Under the pieces are notes generated by a model, which was not told the origin of the DNA, ran no database searches, and was given only the letters and a program-made list of their open reading frames with translations. The position numbers were made by a program, and so were the translations under genes. Shown one piece after another: positions 8,947 through 18,218 of a DNA stretch of 64,000 nucleotides (position 1 is the first letter of the stretch; each line of letters opens with the position of its first letter). Source of the stretch: Rhodothermales bacterium. Lineage in GTDB: Bacteria; Bacteroidota; Rhodothermia; Rhodothermales; Bin80. Location of the stretch: contig CATQHT010000003.1 of NCBI GenBank assembly GCA_958296045.1, positions 1,437,246 through 1,501,245 of the forward strand. Reading direction: 5' to 3'.

Positions 8947-9675
8947 TTAGCCCTGGCGGAGGCGCGGTCGCAGCGGCCGCATAACGACCTCCGATATGAG
9001 ATAGTTGTCTGGTCCCTCCAGGACATGCGCGACCGTTTCAGCGATGCTCGAAGGTTCCATAGGGTTGGGTGCACCGCGGCTTCCGGCCTCGCTGGCGAAT
9101 CTGGTGCGCACTGAGCCGGGACAAATCGTGGTGACTTTGATGCCATCATCGCGCAGCTCCTTCATCAGTGCTTCACCAAGGCCCCGAAGCCCGAACTTGG
9201 TGGCATTGTAGGCGCCGATGTTGGCATTACCTATGATGCCTGCGATGGAAGCGATGTTGATGATATGCCCTCCAAAGCCGTGGCGCCGGTTCTGCGCCTG
9301 CATCAGGGGTATCACGGCACGGGTACAGTAGAAGACTCCTGTAAGATTGGTGTCTAACTGTAGTGACCAGTCGCTAGAAGAGAGCGTGCTGAGCGGTCCG
9401 AAGCGTCCGAGCCCCGCGTTGTTTATCAGGACATCCACGCGGCCGGGGTCTGCCGTCAGATCCTCAAAGGCAGCCCTGACCTGTTCTTCACAGGTAACAT
9501 CACAGGAGCGGGTTATAAGCCTATCACCAAGCTCCTTGTGGATTTCCAGCAAGCGGGACACGTTTCGCGCGAGACCGACCACATGGCAGCCTCGCGTTAC
9601 CAGCGTGCGTGCAAAGGCGCGCCCCAGTCCCGCGCTTGCACCTGTGACAACGACGACCTTGTCTTTGAGATTCAA
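8947..9675 (-). CDS. Short-chain dehydrogenase/reductase, 242 aa
   Basis: A classical SDR: nucleotide motif TGASAGLGRAF at residues 11-21, NNAGLGRFG near 85, catalytic Ser in NIASIAG, and the YNATK pair (Tyr and Lys) near 155. It should be an NAD(P)H-dependent oxidoreductase of unknown substrate. No ATG is available in frame (an in-frame TGA lies just upstream), so TTG at 9675 is the best start. It is the first gene of a two-gene unit with the TakP-like binding protein and is divergent from the aminotransferase gene. Processing of an imported keto acid or its reduced form is a reasonable guess. Confidence 0.9.
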   Translation of the reverse strand: MNLKDKVVVVTGASAGLGRAFARTLVTRGCHVVGLARNVSRLLEIHKELGDRLITRSCDVTCEEQVRAAFEDLTADPGRVDVLINNAGLGRFGPLSTLSSSDWSLQLDTNLTGVFYCTRAVIPLMQAQNRRHGFGGHIINIASIAGIIGNANIGAYNATKFGLRGLGEALMKELRDDGIKVTTICPGSVRTRFASEAGSRGAPNPMEPSSIAETVAHVLEGPDNYLISEVVMRPLRPRLRQG

Positions 9676-9773
9676 ATGTTCTGCTGTCTGGCGACCTCAT
9701 GATGTAACGATGCCGCCGATTCACGGTTCAAGCCGTGTCGGTACCGCCAGCACCCAGCCACCAGTCACTGCTT

Positions 9774-10961
9774 ATGAAGCCGTCCCGCCGGGAGCTCTTT
9801 GCACGGCATGTTGCTTGGACCAGTGACGCGCCCCTGGGGCTGGAGGTGGCGCACGCCGAGGGACCTTACATCACCCTGGAAGGCGGGCGCCTCCTGATCG
9901 ACTTTATCAGCGGTATTGCGGTCTCCGCTATCGGCCATCGGCATCCGCGAGTGCTGAAGGCGATCCACAGGCAGCTGGAGCGCCACCTGCATGTGATGGT
10001 GTACGGGGAGATGATTCAGCGTCCGCAGGTGGACTACGCAGAACGCTTGTGTAGTCAGCTACCCACCCGTCTGCAGTCGGTGTACTATACCATGACCGGG
10101 ACCGAGGCCAACGAAGGCTCGCTGAAGCTGGCCAAGAAGGTGACGGGCCGTCGTAAGATGGTCGCATTTGATCGATCCTTTCACGGCGATACGCACGGCT
10201 CTTTGAGCGTGACCGGCCGCGCAGCATATCGGGAGCCGTTCCACCCGCTGCTGCCGGGCGTGACTTTCTTGCCATTCGGAGACATCGGTGCACTGGATGC
10301 TATTGGTTCAGACGTCGCGTGTGTCATCACTGAGCCCATACAAGGCGAAGGGGGCATGAATGTGCCTTCGGACAAGTGGATGCGTGCACTAAGGGAGCGG
10401 TGCTCCTCACAGGGGGCGCTACTCATCCTAGACGAGATACAGACAGGCTTTGGCAGGACCGGTACGCTGTTCGCATTTGAAGCGTTCGGCATCGAACCAG
10501 ACATCATAACGGTGGCCAAAGCTATGGGGGGCGGCATGCCGCTGGGTGCCTTCATTGCTAACGCCAGCATCATGGGTGCCTTGCGCAGCGATCCTCCGCT
10601 GAGTCATGTGACCACCTTTGGTGGGCACCCGGTGTCATGCGCGGCGGCGGATGCTGCGTTGTCGGTGGTTCTTGAAGAGGACCTTCCCGCGCGCGCAGCA
10701 AAGGTGGGGGCTATCATCAGGCGGCGCTTGCGTCGGGCCGATGAAGTTCGGGAGGTACGCGGGCGAGGTGCGATGCTGGGGATGATGTTGGACAGCGCGG
10801 CGCGGGCCGAGAGCGTGGTCCGCAAATGTTTGGAGCGAGGGGTGCTGGTGGGCTGGACGCTCCATTCGGGTCGCCTCATACGACTGGCGCCACCCTTGAA
10901 CATCCCTTACGCGGTCCTCGACCATGCCTTAGCCGTGATTCTGGACGTGCTTGATGCGTAG
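9774..10961 (+). CDS. Class III (PLP) aminotransferase, 395 aa
   Basis: Fold-type I PLP enzyme with LILDEIQTGFGRTG (the cofactor-binding Asp) and TVAKAMGGGMPLGAF (the Schiff-base Lys), plus the upstream GHRHPRVL and TGTEANEGSLKLAKK segments. It resembles the Bacteroidota 'aspartate aminotransferase family' proteins that begin RELFxxHVAxTSDAPL, and it has the same RELFARHVAWTSDAPL opening after ATG 9774. A GTG at 9735 would add 13 residues, but the homologous start favours 9774. Its 3' end is clean. Substrate is unknown; acetylornithine/ornithine or omega-amino acids are typical of the class. It is divergent from the SDR and TRAP binding-protein genes. Confidence 0.92.
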   Translation: MKPSRRELFARHVAWTSDAPLGLEVAHAEGPYITLEGGRLLIDFISGIAVSAIGHRHPRVLKAIHRQLERHLHVMVYGEMIQRPQVDYAERLCSQLPTRLQSVYYTMTGTEANEGSLKLAKKVTGRRKMVAFDRSFHGDTHGSLSVTGRAAYREPFHPLLPGVTFLPFGDIGALDAIGSDVACVITEPIQGEGGMNVPSDKWMRALRERCSSQGALLILDEIQTGFGRTGTLFAFEAFGIEPDIITVAKAMGGGMPLGAFIANASIMGALRSDPPLSHVTTFGGHPVSCAAADAALSVVLEEDLPARAAKVGAIIRRRLRRADEVREVRGRGAMLGMMLDSAARAESVVRKCLERGVLVGWTLHSGRLIRLAPPLNIPYAVLDHALAVILDVLDA

Positions 10962-11760
10962 CCGCTCCAGAAAGCGGGCGACAGCCTCTGCGTGGGTATG
11001 ATGGGATAGCGGCTCGAAGGATTCCACGACGCGCGCGCGCGTAGTGGACCGTATCATTGTTGCCCCAGGCTTTCGGTCAGCCACCAGGTTGTGTTCTCCG
11101 ATCACTCTTTCCACGCCTTCTGGGCATAGCTCCTAGCGCTTCCGACGTCACGTTCCTGGCCGCGAAGTGAGGGAGTGTTGGCGGAAGGGCTTAAGTGACG
11201 ATCAGTCTGGCGATGTAGATGCAAGAACGTTAGCGGGGTGGTGTGGTGGCTGGTCACCGAACGAATGGCCAAACGGGCATGGGGGTGGGCAAGTTTCGCG
11301 AATCTCAAGCGCTGCTCCGATCGTCTTTGCCGGGTTCTGGTTGAGGCCTATGCCAGCGCTCCCGGAATGACTGTACAACGCGGGACGCCCTGAAACGACG
11401 GGAGGCGAAGGATCGGCGCCTCCGAAGACCCCACATCCATGGCAGGTCTAACCGGCGATCGTATCGCGGACCAGCGGAAGCGGAATCTTAACGAGCAGCC
11501 GGATGCGTTAGCGCGCCTGTCTGGATCTATGCGGAGGACCTGGGGAAGCCCAGGTGCATGACGCGGCAGCAAGGCGGCGCCATGCTCCAGCGGCGCAAGC
11601 TGCTGGAGCGGATATGACTGCTTGGCCCGCTGCACGGCCGCAGCCAGATCGAGCCCTATCCAGTCCCCTATGGGCCAGATCGATGCACGCGTGTCAAAAC
11701 AAGCGGAAGTATTCCCTACCCGTGGCGCACCGCTGATGCTCCGCGGGTCGATGTTGGCTG
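10962..11760. other. 800-bp region without a recognisable gene
   Basis: The minus strand at 10929-11114 has a short open frame (ERVIGEHNLVADRKPGATMI and on) that looks protein-like but is preceded by an in-frame stop and overlaps the aminotransferase 3' end; it may be the tail of a lost gene. Another minus-strand frame at 11348-11635 begins MQRAKQSYPLQQLAPLEHGA and is also unassigned. I see no RNA or IS end. Confidence 0.35.
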
Positions 11761-14193
11761 TTACAGGAAAAGCCGGTAGGTAAGCCGAATGTCGCGCCCT
11801 GGGAGCGGGACGACGTCTTTTAAAACCGAAGTGTGCGGGCGCGCAATAGCGTTGGTGAGGTTGCGGCCCTGCAGCGTCAGGTTGTGCACGGTGCCCGCGG
11901 CAAAGAAACGGTAGCGTACAGATCCACCCAGGAGCGTGTAGCCGTCAGTGGCTGTCTCGTGTTCTGCCACGCGATTCTGCTTGCTGAGAGATATGATGTC
12001 GACTTGGAATCCTAAGGCGCCCACATCGTAGGACAACTCGCCACCTATTCGCATTGGAGGAATGCGCGGCAGAGGCTGTGCTGAATCAGTGTGCTCGGCG
12101 GTCGTATAGTCGCTCCAAAGACGCAGATCTACGGAGTGGCGGCCCCTTTGCAGCAGGGATCCATGAGTTTCCAGCTCAAATCCCCGGAAAATCGCAGGCT
12201 CCTGTTCAACCCGAAATATGGGTAACCCCTCTCTGGTTTCCTCTGTAGGGCCAAGGAAGATGTAGTTTGGATAACTGTTCCCAAACACGGAGGCCGTCGC
12301 CTGAAAGCGTGCTGTGGTGAAATGGATAGCGGCGTCCGCATTTCTGACGGCCTCCACATGCAGGGCGTCGTTGCCGATTTCGAAGGCTTGTGTTGCTACA
12401 TGGAGACCGTCCGCATAGAGCTCCGATGCAGTGGGGGCCTTGACACTACGTGCCACCGCAATAGAGACGGCTACCGCACGCGATAGACGGTAATTGACCC
12501 CTACGGTGTAGGAAACACCGCCCATCGTACGCCCGGCGCGCGCGTCCGGAGCGATGCTGGCACGCTCGTACCGCACGCCGCCTTCCAACCCGAATGAGCC
12601 GGCATCCAGGCGCTCCATGAGGAATACAGCGAAGCGGCTGGTCTCCGAAGAAGGCATGAAGGCCTCCACGCCCACGAGACCTAGATCGCGTTGTTCCAAT
12701 TGGATTCCTGCGACTCCCTGGAAGCCTTCAGCCAGCACATGATTCGCCTCGATACGACCTTCTAGCACATCACTGCTGAACGTCGTGCCGACCTCCTTAT
12801 TCTCCACTTCATCGTGCGCGTAATCCGTCAGACCCAGGCTGACATTGAAGTTGCGCAGCAGCGCACCACTCGTACGCCACTGCCCTTCAACATTCACGCT
12901 GACCTTGTGCATATCGACAAATACGCCCGCGTCCTCCTCCTCTTCATGATGGTCTGCATCCTCCCCGTGGTTCTCCTCTTCCTCGTGATGCTCGTGGCCG
13001 GGTACCCCATAATTCGTGCCGTGGAAGGTCACGGCACCTCCAATGAAGCCTGAAGAGCCTACGAAGGAAACGCCAGCCGAAGCTCGATTCAGCGTAACGT
13101 CGCTGTGTTCGATCGATTTGATAACGGCCTCTTCCTCTTCCTCATCGTCGTGCTCATCGTCGTGCTCATCGTCGTGTTCGTCTTCGTGTTCGTCTTCGTG
13201 TTCGTCTTCGTGCTCTTCAACGATACTTCCGGGCGGCACGCCAACGTCTCCCGCAGCACGGGTTAGCCCGCTCAGTGTCCATGCGATATTCCCCAGGGAG
13301 CCACGCAGCTTGGCACTGCCCTCACGTCCTGTTGAAACAGAAGAAAAACGTCCGGTAAAGGTGCCTTCAATGGCGGCGGTGGGTTTTTCATTCGGCACGA
13401 GCCCTTCATGTACATAAACCACGCCGCCAATGGCGCTGCTGCCGTACAGCAGTGTGGCCGAGCCACGAAGGATCTCAATGCGGTCTGCAAGGAGTGGTTC
13501 GACCGCAGGCGCATGATCGGGACTGATGTCCGATGCATCGGCAACGCGCAATCCATGACTCAGGATACTCACACGGCTGCCGCCCACGCCGCGAATGATT
13601 GGGCGGCTGGCGCCAGGCCCAAAAGACGTGGAAGTGATGCCCACCCTGCGAACCAGCGTTTCTCCAAGACTGCCCTCACTAGATTCTACAAGGTTCTGAT
13701 GCGAAAGAGCATCGGCTGGCTGAACAGCGTCAGACCGGATCATTTCCCCAGGTCCGGCAGAAATAAGGACTTCGTCCAATATGTACTGGGCGAGCACTTC
13801 CAACGTGATTTGAGTCGTCTGTCCGCTTACAACAGTGACCTCGCTGATGCCGCGGCCCCAGCGCAGGCTCACGGCTTCGATAATGCTGCGTCCAGGCGAT
13901 ACGTTTTCGAATACAAAACGGCCTTCGTCGTCCACTGCCGTCAAAAGGCCCATACCAATGAGGCGTACTTCAGCATCTAAGGCGGGCTCGCCGCTAGAAT
14001 TGTGAACGATACCCGTGATCGTTCCAGATAACGCCCTAGATGGAGTGGTCTGCCTCGCGGCAGTGGCGTGTCCTTCTTTTCTCTCTTGCCTGCTATCCTG
14101 TGCTAGGGATGTGTATGGTACTGCAATCAGTGCAACGAGCACAAAAAGGCAAAGTGCTCCATTGCGCCTAACCATGGGTGCTAAAGTTGACAT
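11761..14193 (-). CDS. TonB-dependent outer-membrane receptor, ZnuD-like, with His/Asp/Glu-rich loops
   Basis: 810 residues: signal peptide (LCLFVLVALIAVPYTSLAQ), a carboxypeptidase-regulatory-like beta domain (~residues 55-135), then the plug (SLGETLVRRVGITSTSFGPG, RPIIRGVGG, SPDHAPAVEPLLADRIEILRG, LYGSSAIGGVVYV) and a beta-barrel ending RLTYRLFL. The plug motifs match the ZnuD zinc-receptor group. One extracellular loop near residues 328-355 is a tandem EDEH/DDEH repeat, and a second acidic-His cluster (HEHHEEEENHGEDADHH) follows at ~395-415; both suggest metal capture (zinc, possibly Ni, Co or Cu). It follows a small Cys/His protein gene by about 40 bp. No Zur box was identified. Confidence 0.92.
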   Translation of the reverse strand: MSTLAPMVRRNGALCLFVLVALIAVPYTSLAQDSRQERKEGHATAARQTTPSRALSGTITGIVHNSSGEPALDAEVRLIGMGLLTAVDDEGRFVFENVSPGRSIIEAVSLRWGRGISEVTVVSGQTTQITLEVLAQYILDEVLISAGPGEMIRSDAVQPADALSHQNLVESSEGSLGETLVRRVGITSTSFGPGASRPIIRGVGGSRVSILSHGLRVADASDISPDHAPAVEPLLADRIEILRGSATLLYGSSAIGGVVYVHEGLVPNEKPTAAIEGTFTGRFSSVSTGREGSAKLRGSLGNIAWTLSGLTRAAGDVGVPPGSIVEEHEDEHEDEHEDEHDDEHDDEHDDEEEEEAVIKSIEHSDVTLNRASAGVSFVGSSGFIGGAVTFHGTNYGVPGHEHHEEEENHGEDADHHEEEEDAGVFVDMHKVSVNVEGQWRTSGALLRNFNVSLGLTDYAHDEVENKEVGTTFSSDVLEGRIEANHVLAEGFQGVAGIQLEQRDLGLVGVEAFMPSSETSRFAVFLMERLDAGSFGLEGGVRYERASIAPDARAGRTMGGVSYTVGVNYRLSRAVAVSIAVARSVKAPTASELYADGLHVATQAFEIGNDALHVEAVRNADAAIHFTTARFQATASVFGNSYPNYIFLGPTEETREGLPIFRVEQEPAIFRGFELETHGSLLQRGRHSVDLRLWSDYTTAEHTDSAQPLPRIPPMRIGGELSYDVGALGFQVDIISLSKQNRVAEHETATDGYTLLGGSVRYRFFAAGTVHNLTLQGRNLTNAIARPHTSVLKDVVPLPGRDIRLTYRLFL
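13141..13218 (-). repeat. 12-bp tandem repeat encoding EDEH/DDEH units
   Basis: About six copies of a 12-bp unit (plus-strand form like TCGTCGTGCTCA or TCTTCGTGTTCG) lie inside the TonB receptor gene and encode the metal-binding acidic-His loop. Two sub-variants are arranged in blocks, which suggests expansion by slippage. Confidence 0.85.
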
Positions 14194-14232
14194 ACGGTTC
14201 CTCCGGCTGTGGCGCTACCAGAGGACCCGACA

Positions 14233-14655
14233 CTATGCCTTATCCAACAGGCATTGATCCCCAGCAGCAGCCATGACAATGTCTGACTGGGATGCTTCTA
14301 CCCGCGGTGCTGGGGGACCACGAATGTATTGGTGCGTATTGAGGCGGCTCAGCGGACGCGACTGCGCGATGAGTGCTGCGTGACGAAAAATCGGTGAGGA
14401 GTTTGAAGGAGCCAGTATCCGCTGCATGGCGTCCATTCCCCACTGGCAGAGCAGGCAGTCCTCTTCCTCTAGAGATCCTAAGTCGGGGTGCCACCGGCTG
14501 TACGTGTGACCACAGTCGATGCTGCAATGCTCAGCGACATGCAGTCCGTGAAGGACACGATGGACAGACGGCAATATAGTGTCGCCCACTAGGCACGCCT
14601 CCACAAGGACTGCGGCGCACCACCGGGCCGATCGTGAGTGCCTTAATCGCACCAT
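14233..14655 (-). CDS. Small Cys/His-containing protein, DUF2946-like, upstream of the metal receptor
   Basis: 140 residues from ATG 14655 (an upstream TTG at 14691 is possible). The N-terminal ~30 residues are basic then hydrophobic (MVRLRHSRSARWCAAVLVEACLVGD), compatible with a signal or membrane anchor. His-rich spacing follows (HRVLHGLHVAEHCSIDCGH), then EEEDCLLCQW, a Cys-x2-Cys motif common in DUF2946-type small proteins found beside zinc and copper uptake receptors. The gene ends 39 bp before the TonB receptor and is probably cotranscribed with it. A metal-related accessory role is inferred from context and composition; the family link is weak. Confidence 0.6.
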   Translation of the reverse strand: MVRLRHSRSARWCAAVLVEACLVGDTILPSVHRVLHGLHVAEHCSIDCGHTYSRWHPDLGSLEEEDCLLCQWGMDAMQRILAPSNSSPIFRHAALIAQSRPLSRLNTHQYIRGPPAPRVEASQSDIVMAAAGDQCLLDKA

Positions 14656-14749
14656 CCTGTGACCTGCAAACCACACCAACCGAAATTGCAAGATACACGC
14701 TATAACACGACAGTACCAAGCCGATGCGCCCGAAAACTACATCACCCAA

Positions 14750-15680
14750 TCAACGAATTTCGTGTGTGTACGTCAACCGGGACCTCATGAGCGCATGCAC
14801 GCCACAGGCCATGTGTTCTAAAAGGCGCCAAAACGCTTATTCCTCCTTTTCCCTACTGGCGCGCAACGGGTTGCCGATGACGCCGCTTTCAACGAATTCA
14901 CGATGGTCCATGGGAAAGGTAGAATAGTGCTCCCTTCAGACTCAATGTCGGGTATCCCGTCCTTCTTCTGAATCGGCTTGGCAGAAATGAAGGTATGTAC
15001 GCCCGTATAAACGCTGTGCGCTCCATGCAGACCAGTTACTCATCCCAGGCCAAGTCTTGCGACATCTCCAGCTCACTGGCATGCCAACCAGGTGTCTCTT
15101 CTGCCGAGTTTTGCATCAGCCCCGTGAGGATCCCGGTGAAACATTCCATGTATGGCTTGACAGAGCCCATCCGGGCCCCCGTCTCGTAGCGCAACGTGCG
15201 CAGCTCGGGATCGACGACCTGCACATTGGAGCCGTGCACGTTAATAGACATAATGCGATTGAAGCCGTGATGGATCAGCTGCGCCCGACATCATACATAA
15301 CATAACAGCCAGGAGCGTAATACTGTGCGCCCAGTGAAGGTACTGTGCCTTTCTCCTGGTGCATGCAGGTGCTGTGGGGAGTACTCCATCCAGATGACCA
15401 GTGTATGTATGATGGCGATCATCTGGACGATCCGCGTGGCCATGTGCACGGCCGTTTCCGTATTCGTGTAAAGCGGGAGATGCAGCCCATGATAGGCCAG
15501 ACTGGCGACCGGGATCCGCACCCCCTCCTTGCAGGTCAGCTACTCCTTGACATCGGTCATGGTAGGATCACCCAGATCCCAAGACAGAAACCGGGCCCGA
15601 GAGTCCTCGTCACCTTCGGTGACGCACGTCAGGTGGCTGTACTCGTGCGTGCTCCTGGCAATTCGTGCGTCCGTGAACAT
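14750..15680 (-). pseudogene. Creatininase-family amidohydrolase, pseudogene with stops and frameshifts
   Basis: Reading the minus strand in successive frames recovers the family in order: FLSWDLGDPTMTDVKE then stop, GVRIPVASLAYHGLHLPLYTN (normally GSxEQHGPHLPL), TAVHMATRIVQM, HSTFTGRTVLRSW, a frameshift near 15295, INVHGSNVQVVDPELRTLRY, ARMGSVKPYMECF, AEETPGWHASELEMSQDLAW, another break near 15035, then DHREFVESGVIGNPLRAS and a final stop-interrupted tail. Metal-ligand residues of creatininases (HGxHLPL, the H-GWHASE segment) are still visible, so the decay is recent. At least two internal stops and two frame changes rule out function. Confidence 0.8.
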
Positions 15681-15833
15681 TTTGAGGGATCATTCAGCAA
15701 CCATGCCTTCACATCCCGGATCGTTTACGTGGTGATCGCTGGAATCATCCGGGATGTCGTCTCTGATGCATACCTGGAGGTGGGCCAGAAAGTACTGATC
15801 TGCAAGCGGATCCCAGAACACCCGCGCCCCAGC

Positions 15834-16451
15834 TTACCTGATGCCGCGTTGGACCAGCGCATCCTTGCGTTGGCCAGCGACTTTGGCACGGTCTGGGAAG
15901 CGGCTCGTACCACCAACGAGGACCGGAAGCGTCTCTTAGGATTGCTCATCGAGGACATCACCCTGATCCGAAGGGTATACCAGGTGAATGTCGGATTGCG
16001 ATTGCGTGGCGGACGAACCCACGAGCTGCCTCCAGTAGCGTTGCCCCTGCCTCGCGCTACGGTCATCGGTCGCGATGCCTCCAAGCAGGCCCTGGCCGAA
16101 CTGGAAGAGTTACTTGAGGCAGGCTACGATGATCCCCAAGCCGCCGAGGAGCTGAACCTGCGCGGGTACCGCGACAGCTTGGGAGGACGGTTCAACGCAC
16201 AACGCATTCGCACCATTCGCGTGCGTAACAAGATGCCTAGAGGAATCGAGCGGCAACGCGAAAAGATGCGTGCGCAGGGCTACAAGACCGCCAAAGAACT
16301 CGCCGCCGAACTCGCAATAGACGCTGCCACGATAGGACGGCTAGCCCGGGAAGGCAGAGGCATTGACGAACACCGGATCCCTGGCAGAAAACGTACCTTC
16401 GCAATGTATAGAATCAGCCCCAAGACACGAACCACACCTACGGTCGCATGA
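15834..16451 (+). pseudogene. C-terminal fragment of a serine recombinase
   Basis: From about 15834 the plus strand reads LDQRILALASDFGTVWEAAR, DRKRLLGLLIEDITLI, LPPVALPLPRATV, AEELNLRGYRDSLGGRFNAQ and a final HTH-like AKELAAELAIDAATIGRLAREG segment ending at 16451. This is the characteristic region after the recombinase and zinc-ribbon domains of large serine recombinases. The N-terminal catalytic domain is absent. The open frame extends further upstream only because the antisense strand of the creatininase pseudogene happens to lack stops. Immediately downstream lies the truncated IS21 gene. Confidence 0.7.
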
Positions 16452-16454
16452 ATC

Positions 16455-17233
16455 CTACAGATCGCATCCAGACTCCAATGACTTGTTCTGTGGATGTCGT
16501 GGACGAGCAGGCACCACAGCACAGTCGTAATGATCGGCCAGCTCCTGAAATTTGGCGTTGATCTTCGATACGTCGCCCCGGTGCACGCGGGCTACGGCCG
16601 TCTTCATGTTGTCGGGCACCACCATGGGGGGAACGTCCCTTAACGCCTCCAGGCAGCGGCGAAGCGACATACACACGTCCTTCTGCTTCTGCGTCAGCGT
16701 GGCCTCCGCATAAACGTAATGCGAAGCGCCCAGCGCTGCTACGAACAGCTCCACCTCGCGCGCCTTGCCCGTTGACGGGTCAATAAGCGACGGCCGCTTG
16801 CCCGAGTAGTCTATGAAAAGCTTGTCGCCCGCACGATGCTCCAGGCGCATGTCCACGCTCGGATCGCTCCTGCGCCAGTCACCATACCACTTGCAGAACT
16901 GACTGTACTCCAAGCCATTCGGATGCTCCTCCTTGTACTCGAGCCATAGCATTCGCAGCGTCAAATACGAGAACTCCAGCCGCTGCCGGTGCACCTTATC
17001 CCAGTCCGGTAATGGACGATCCGTGGCGCGCTGCGGCCCAGACGAGCCGTGAAGCTTGTTCTCCAGATCGATATCGCTCAACTCCTTGCACTGCGCCCAG
17101 GTCAATCCCGACAGCTTCGCCGCGAAAGCGTGCGAGATACCGTACGACGACCAACTCCTACATGCTGAGCGATGCGGCGCTCAGAGTAGGATCGCTCAAA
17201 GTAAAGCACCAAAATGCGCCTGATTCTCTTCAT
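16455..17233 (-). pseudogene. istA: IS21-family istA transposase, 3'-truncated and frameshifted
   Basis: ATG at 17233 starts MKRIRRILVLYFERSYSERR, an N-terminal HTH, which is thrown out of frame near 17115-17125. The main frame then runs AKLSGLTWAQCKELSDIDLE, KEEHPNGLEYSQFCKWYGDW, LFIDYSGKRPSLIDP (first catalytic Asp), the LGASHYVYAEAT segment and MVVPDNMKTAV (second Asp). The typical RHPQDKASVE motif is corrupted to RHPQNKSLES and the rest of the integrase core is missing. No istB follows. It is a dead IS21 remnant that abuts the recombinase fragment. Confidence 0.88.
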
Positions 17234-18218
17234 GGGAATACGATGGGTTGCCATGGCTCTGGGCCTCTTATCTGATTAAACCAAGACCCAGAATAACGAT
17301 GATAAGGGGACCTTCTACACGACATTATACCCCCGATCACACCAGCTCCAACAGCCCCAACAACTACCATGCACACATGTGCATGTACGTGGCGCGCATG
17401 GCCCGGAATTGGTGGCGCACTTCCATCGGAATTTGCACGAGTGAGCCGAGCGATCTGAAAAAACCTCCTGATTCATGAATCCTGTGACGCTCCCCATACC
17501 TCACGCCAGTACCCACTCCAGAAGGAGTAGCGTGAGCTGTGTCCGAGTCGGACAGATGAGACCCGATCAAGGGGCCCCAATACGACGAAGGACACGCAAG
17601 ACAGGGGCAAACACCCCCTAAGCCACCACCGACCGCTCCGGTAATCAGCAAGGCTCCATAGCACCCGGAAAAACGCCCCAAAAACGGGGACAGGGGAGGT
17701 CCGACCTCTTACTTCACTATAAGTGATAAAGTCGAGTTTGAATACCCAGACTCGATAAGCAACTTTTCCTATTGCTAAACGTCACTTATATTGCGGCCCC
17801 ATCTCGGCAGCAATCGCCGAAACCCAATTACGAACGGTGCAATCCCTAGACCCAGCCGGGTGGTGCCGTCAGTGGAGAAGTGCTCTGCACCCACAACCTC
17901 TTCAAGCTCGGGCTGCTCTTGATCACGGCTGCTCAGCCACACACGAGCTCATGGTGTGATGGATTCCGTATGGCAGCGAAAAGATGCATACACTGCAGCC
18001 GGACCAATGTTGGAGCGTTCAGACCGATGATCGCGTCCTGCGCTGTGCGGGCTTTCAGACGCTGTTTCAGCGGGGTCTAGCGTGGCATGCCACAGGAGCG
18101 GTCACGATCGATCCCTGTGCCAGACGATTCTCCGACCGCGACGCTGGCCAGCATACGCGACGGGTGACCCTGCCATGATCATTCAAAAAGATGCCAGCCT
18201 TTCTTGCGATTTTGGCGG
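17234..18218. other. Nearly 1 kb of non-coding DNA, including repeat copy A
   Basis: No gene is supported. It probably contains the left end of the dead IS21 element (17234-17300), and holds the first copy of a 110-bp dispersed repeat (17737-17846). A plus-strand open frame at 17984-18178 has protein-like composition but no recognisable domain. Confidence 0.4.
17737..17846 (+). repeat. 110-bp dispersed repeat, copy A
   Basis: From TTTGAATACCCAGACTCG through the conserved CTAAACGTCACTTATATTGC core to GGTGCAATCCC, this block is about 90% identical to 29453-29562. It shows no ORF. Copy B sits next to decayed IS66 DNA. Confidence 0.85.

Noticed and set aside
10929-11114. Short minus-strand frame overlapping the aminotransferase 3' end
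   Set aside because: Protein-like in composition, but preceded by an in-frame stop, overlaps an intact gene and matches no family I know. Kept only as a note on the intergenic region.
15345-15833. N-terminal half of a long plus-strand frame (15345-16451)
   Set aside because: It is the antisense of the creatininase pseudogene; only the part after ~15834 resembles a protein family.
17240-17700. Possible small RNA gene or riboswitch in the gap after istA
   Set aside because: Short GC-rich inverted repeats are present but no known motif or conserved stem could be recognised.
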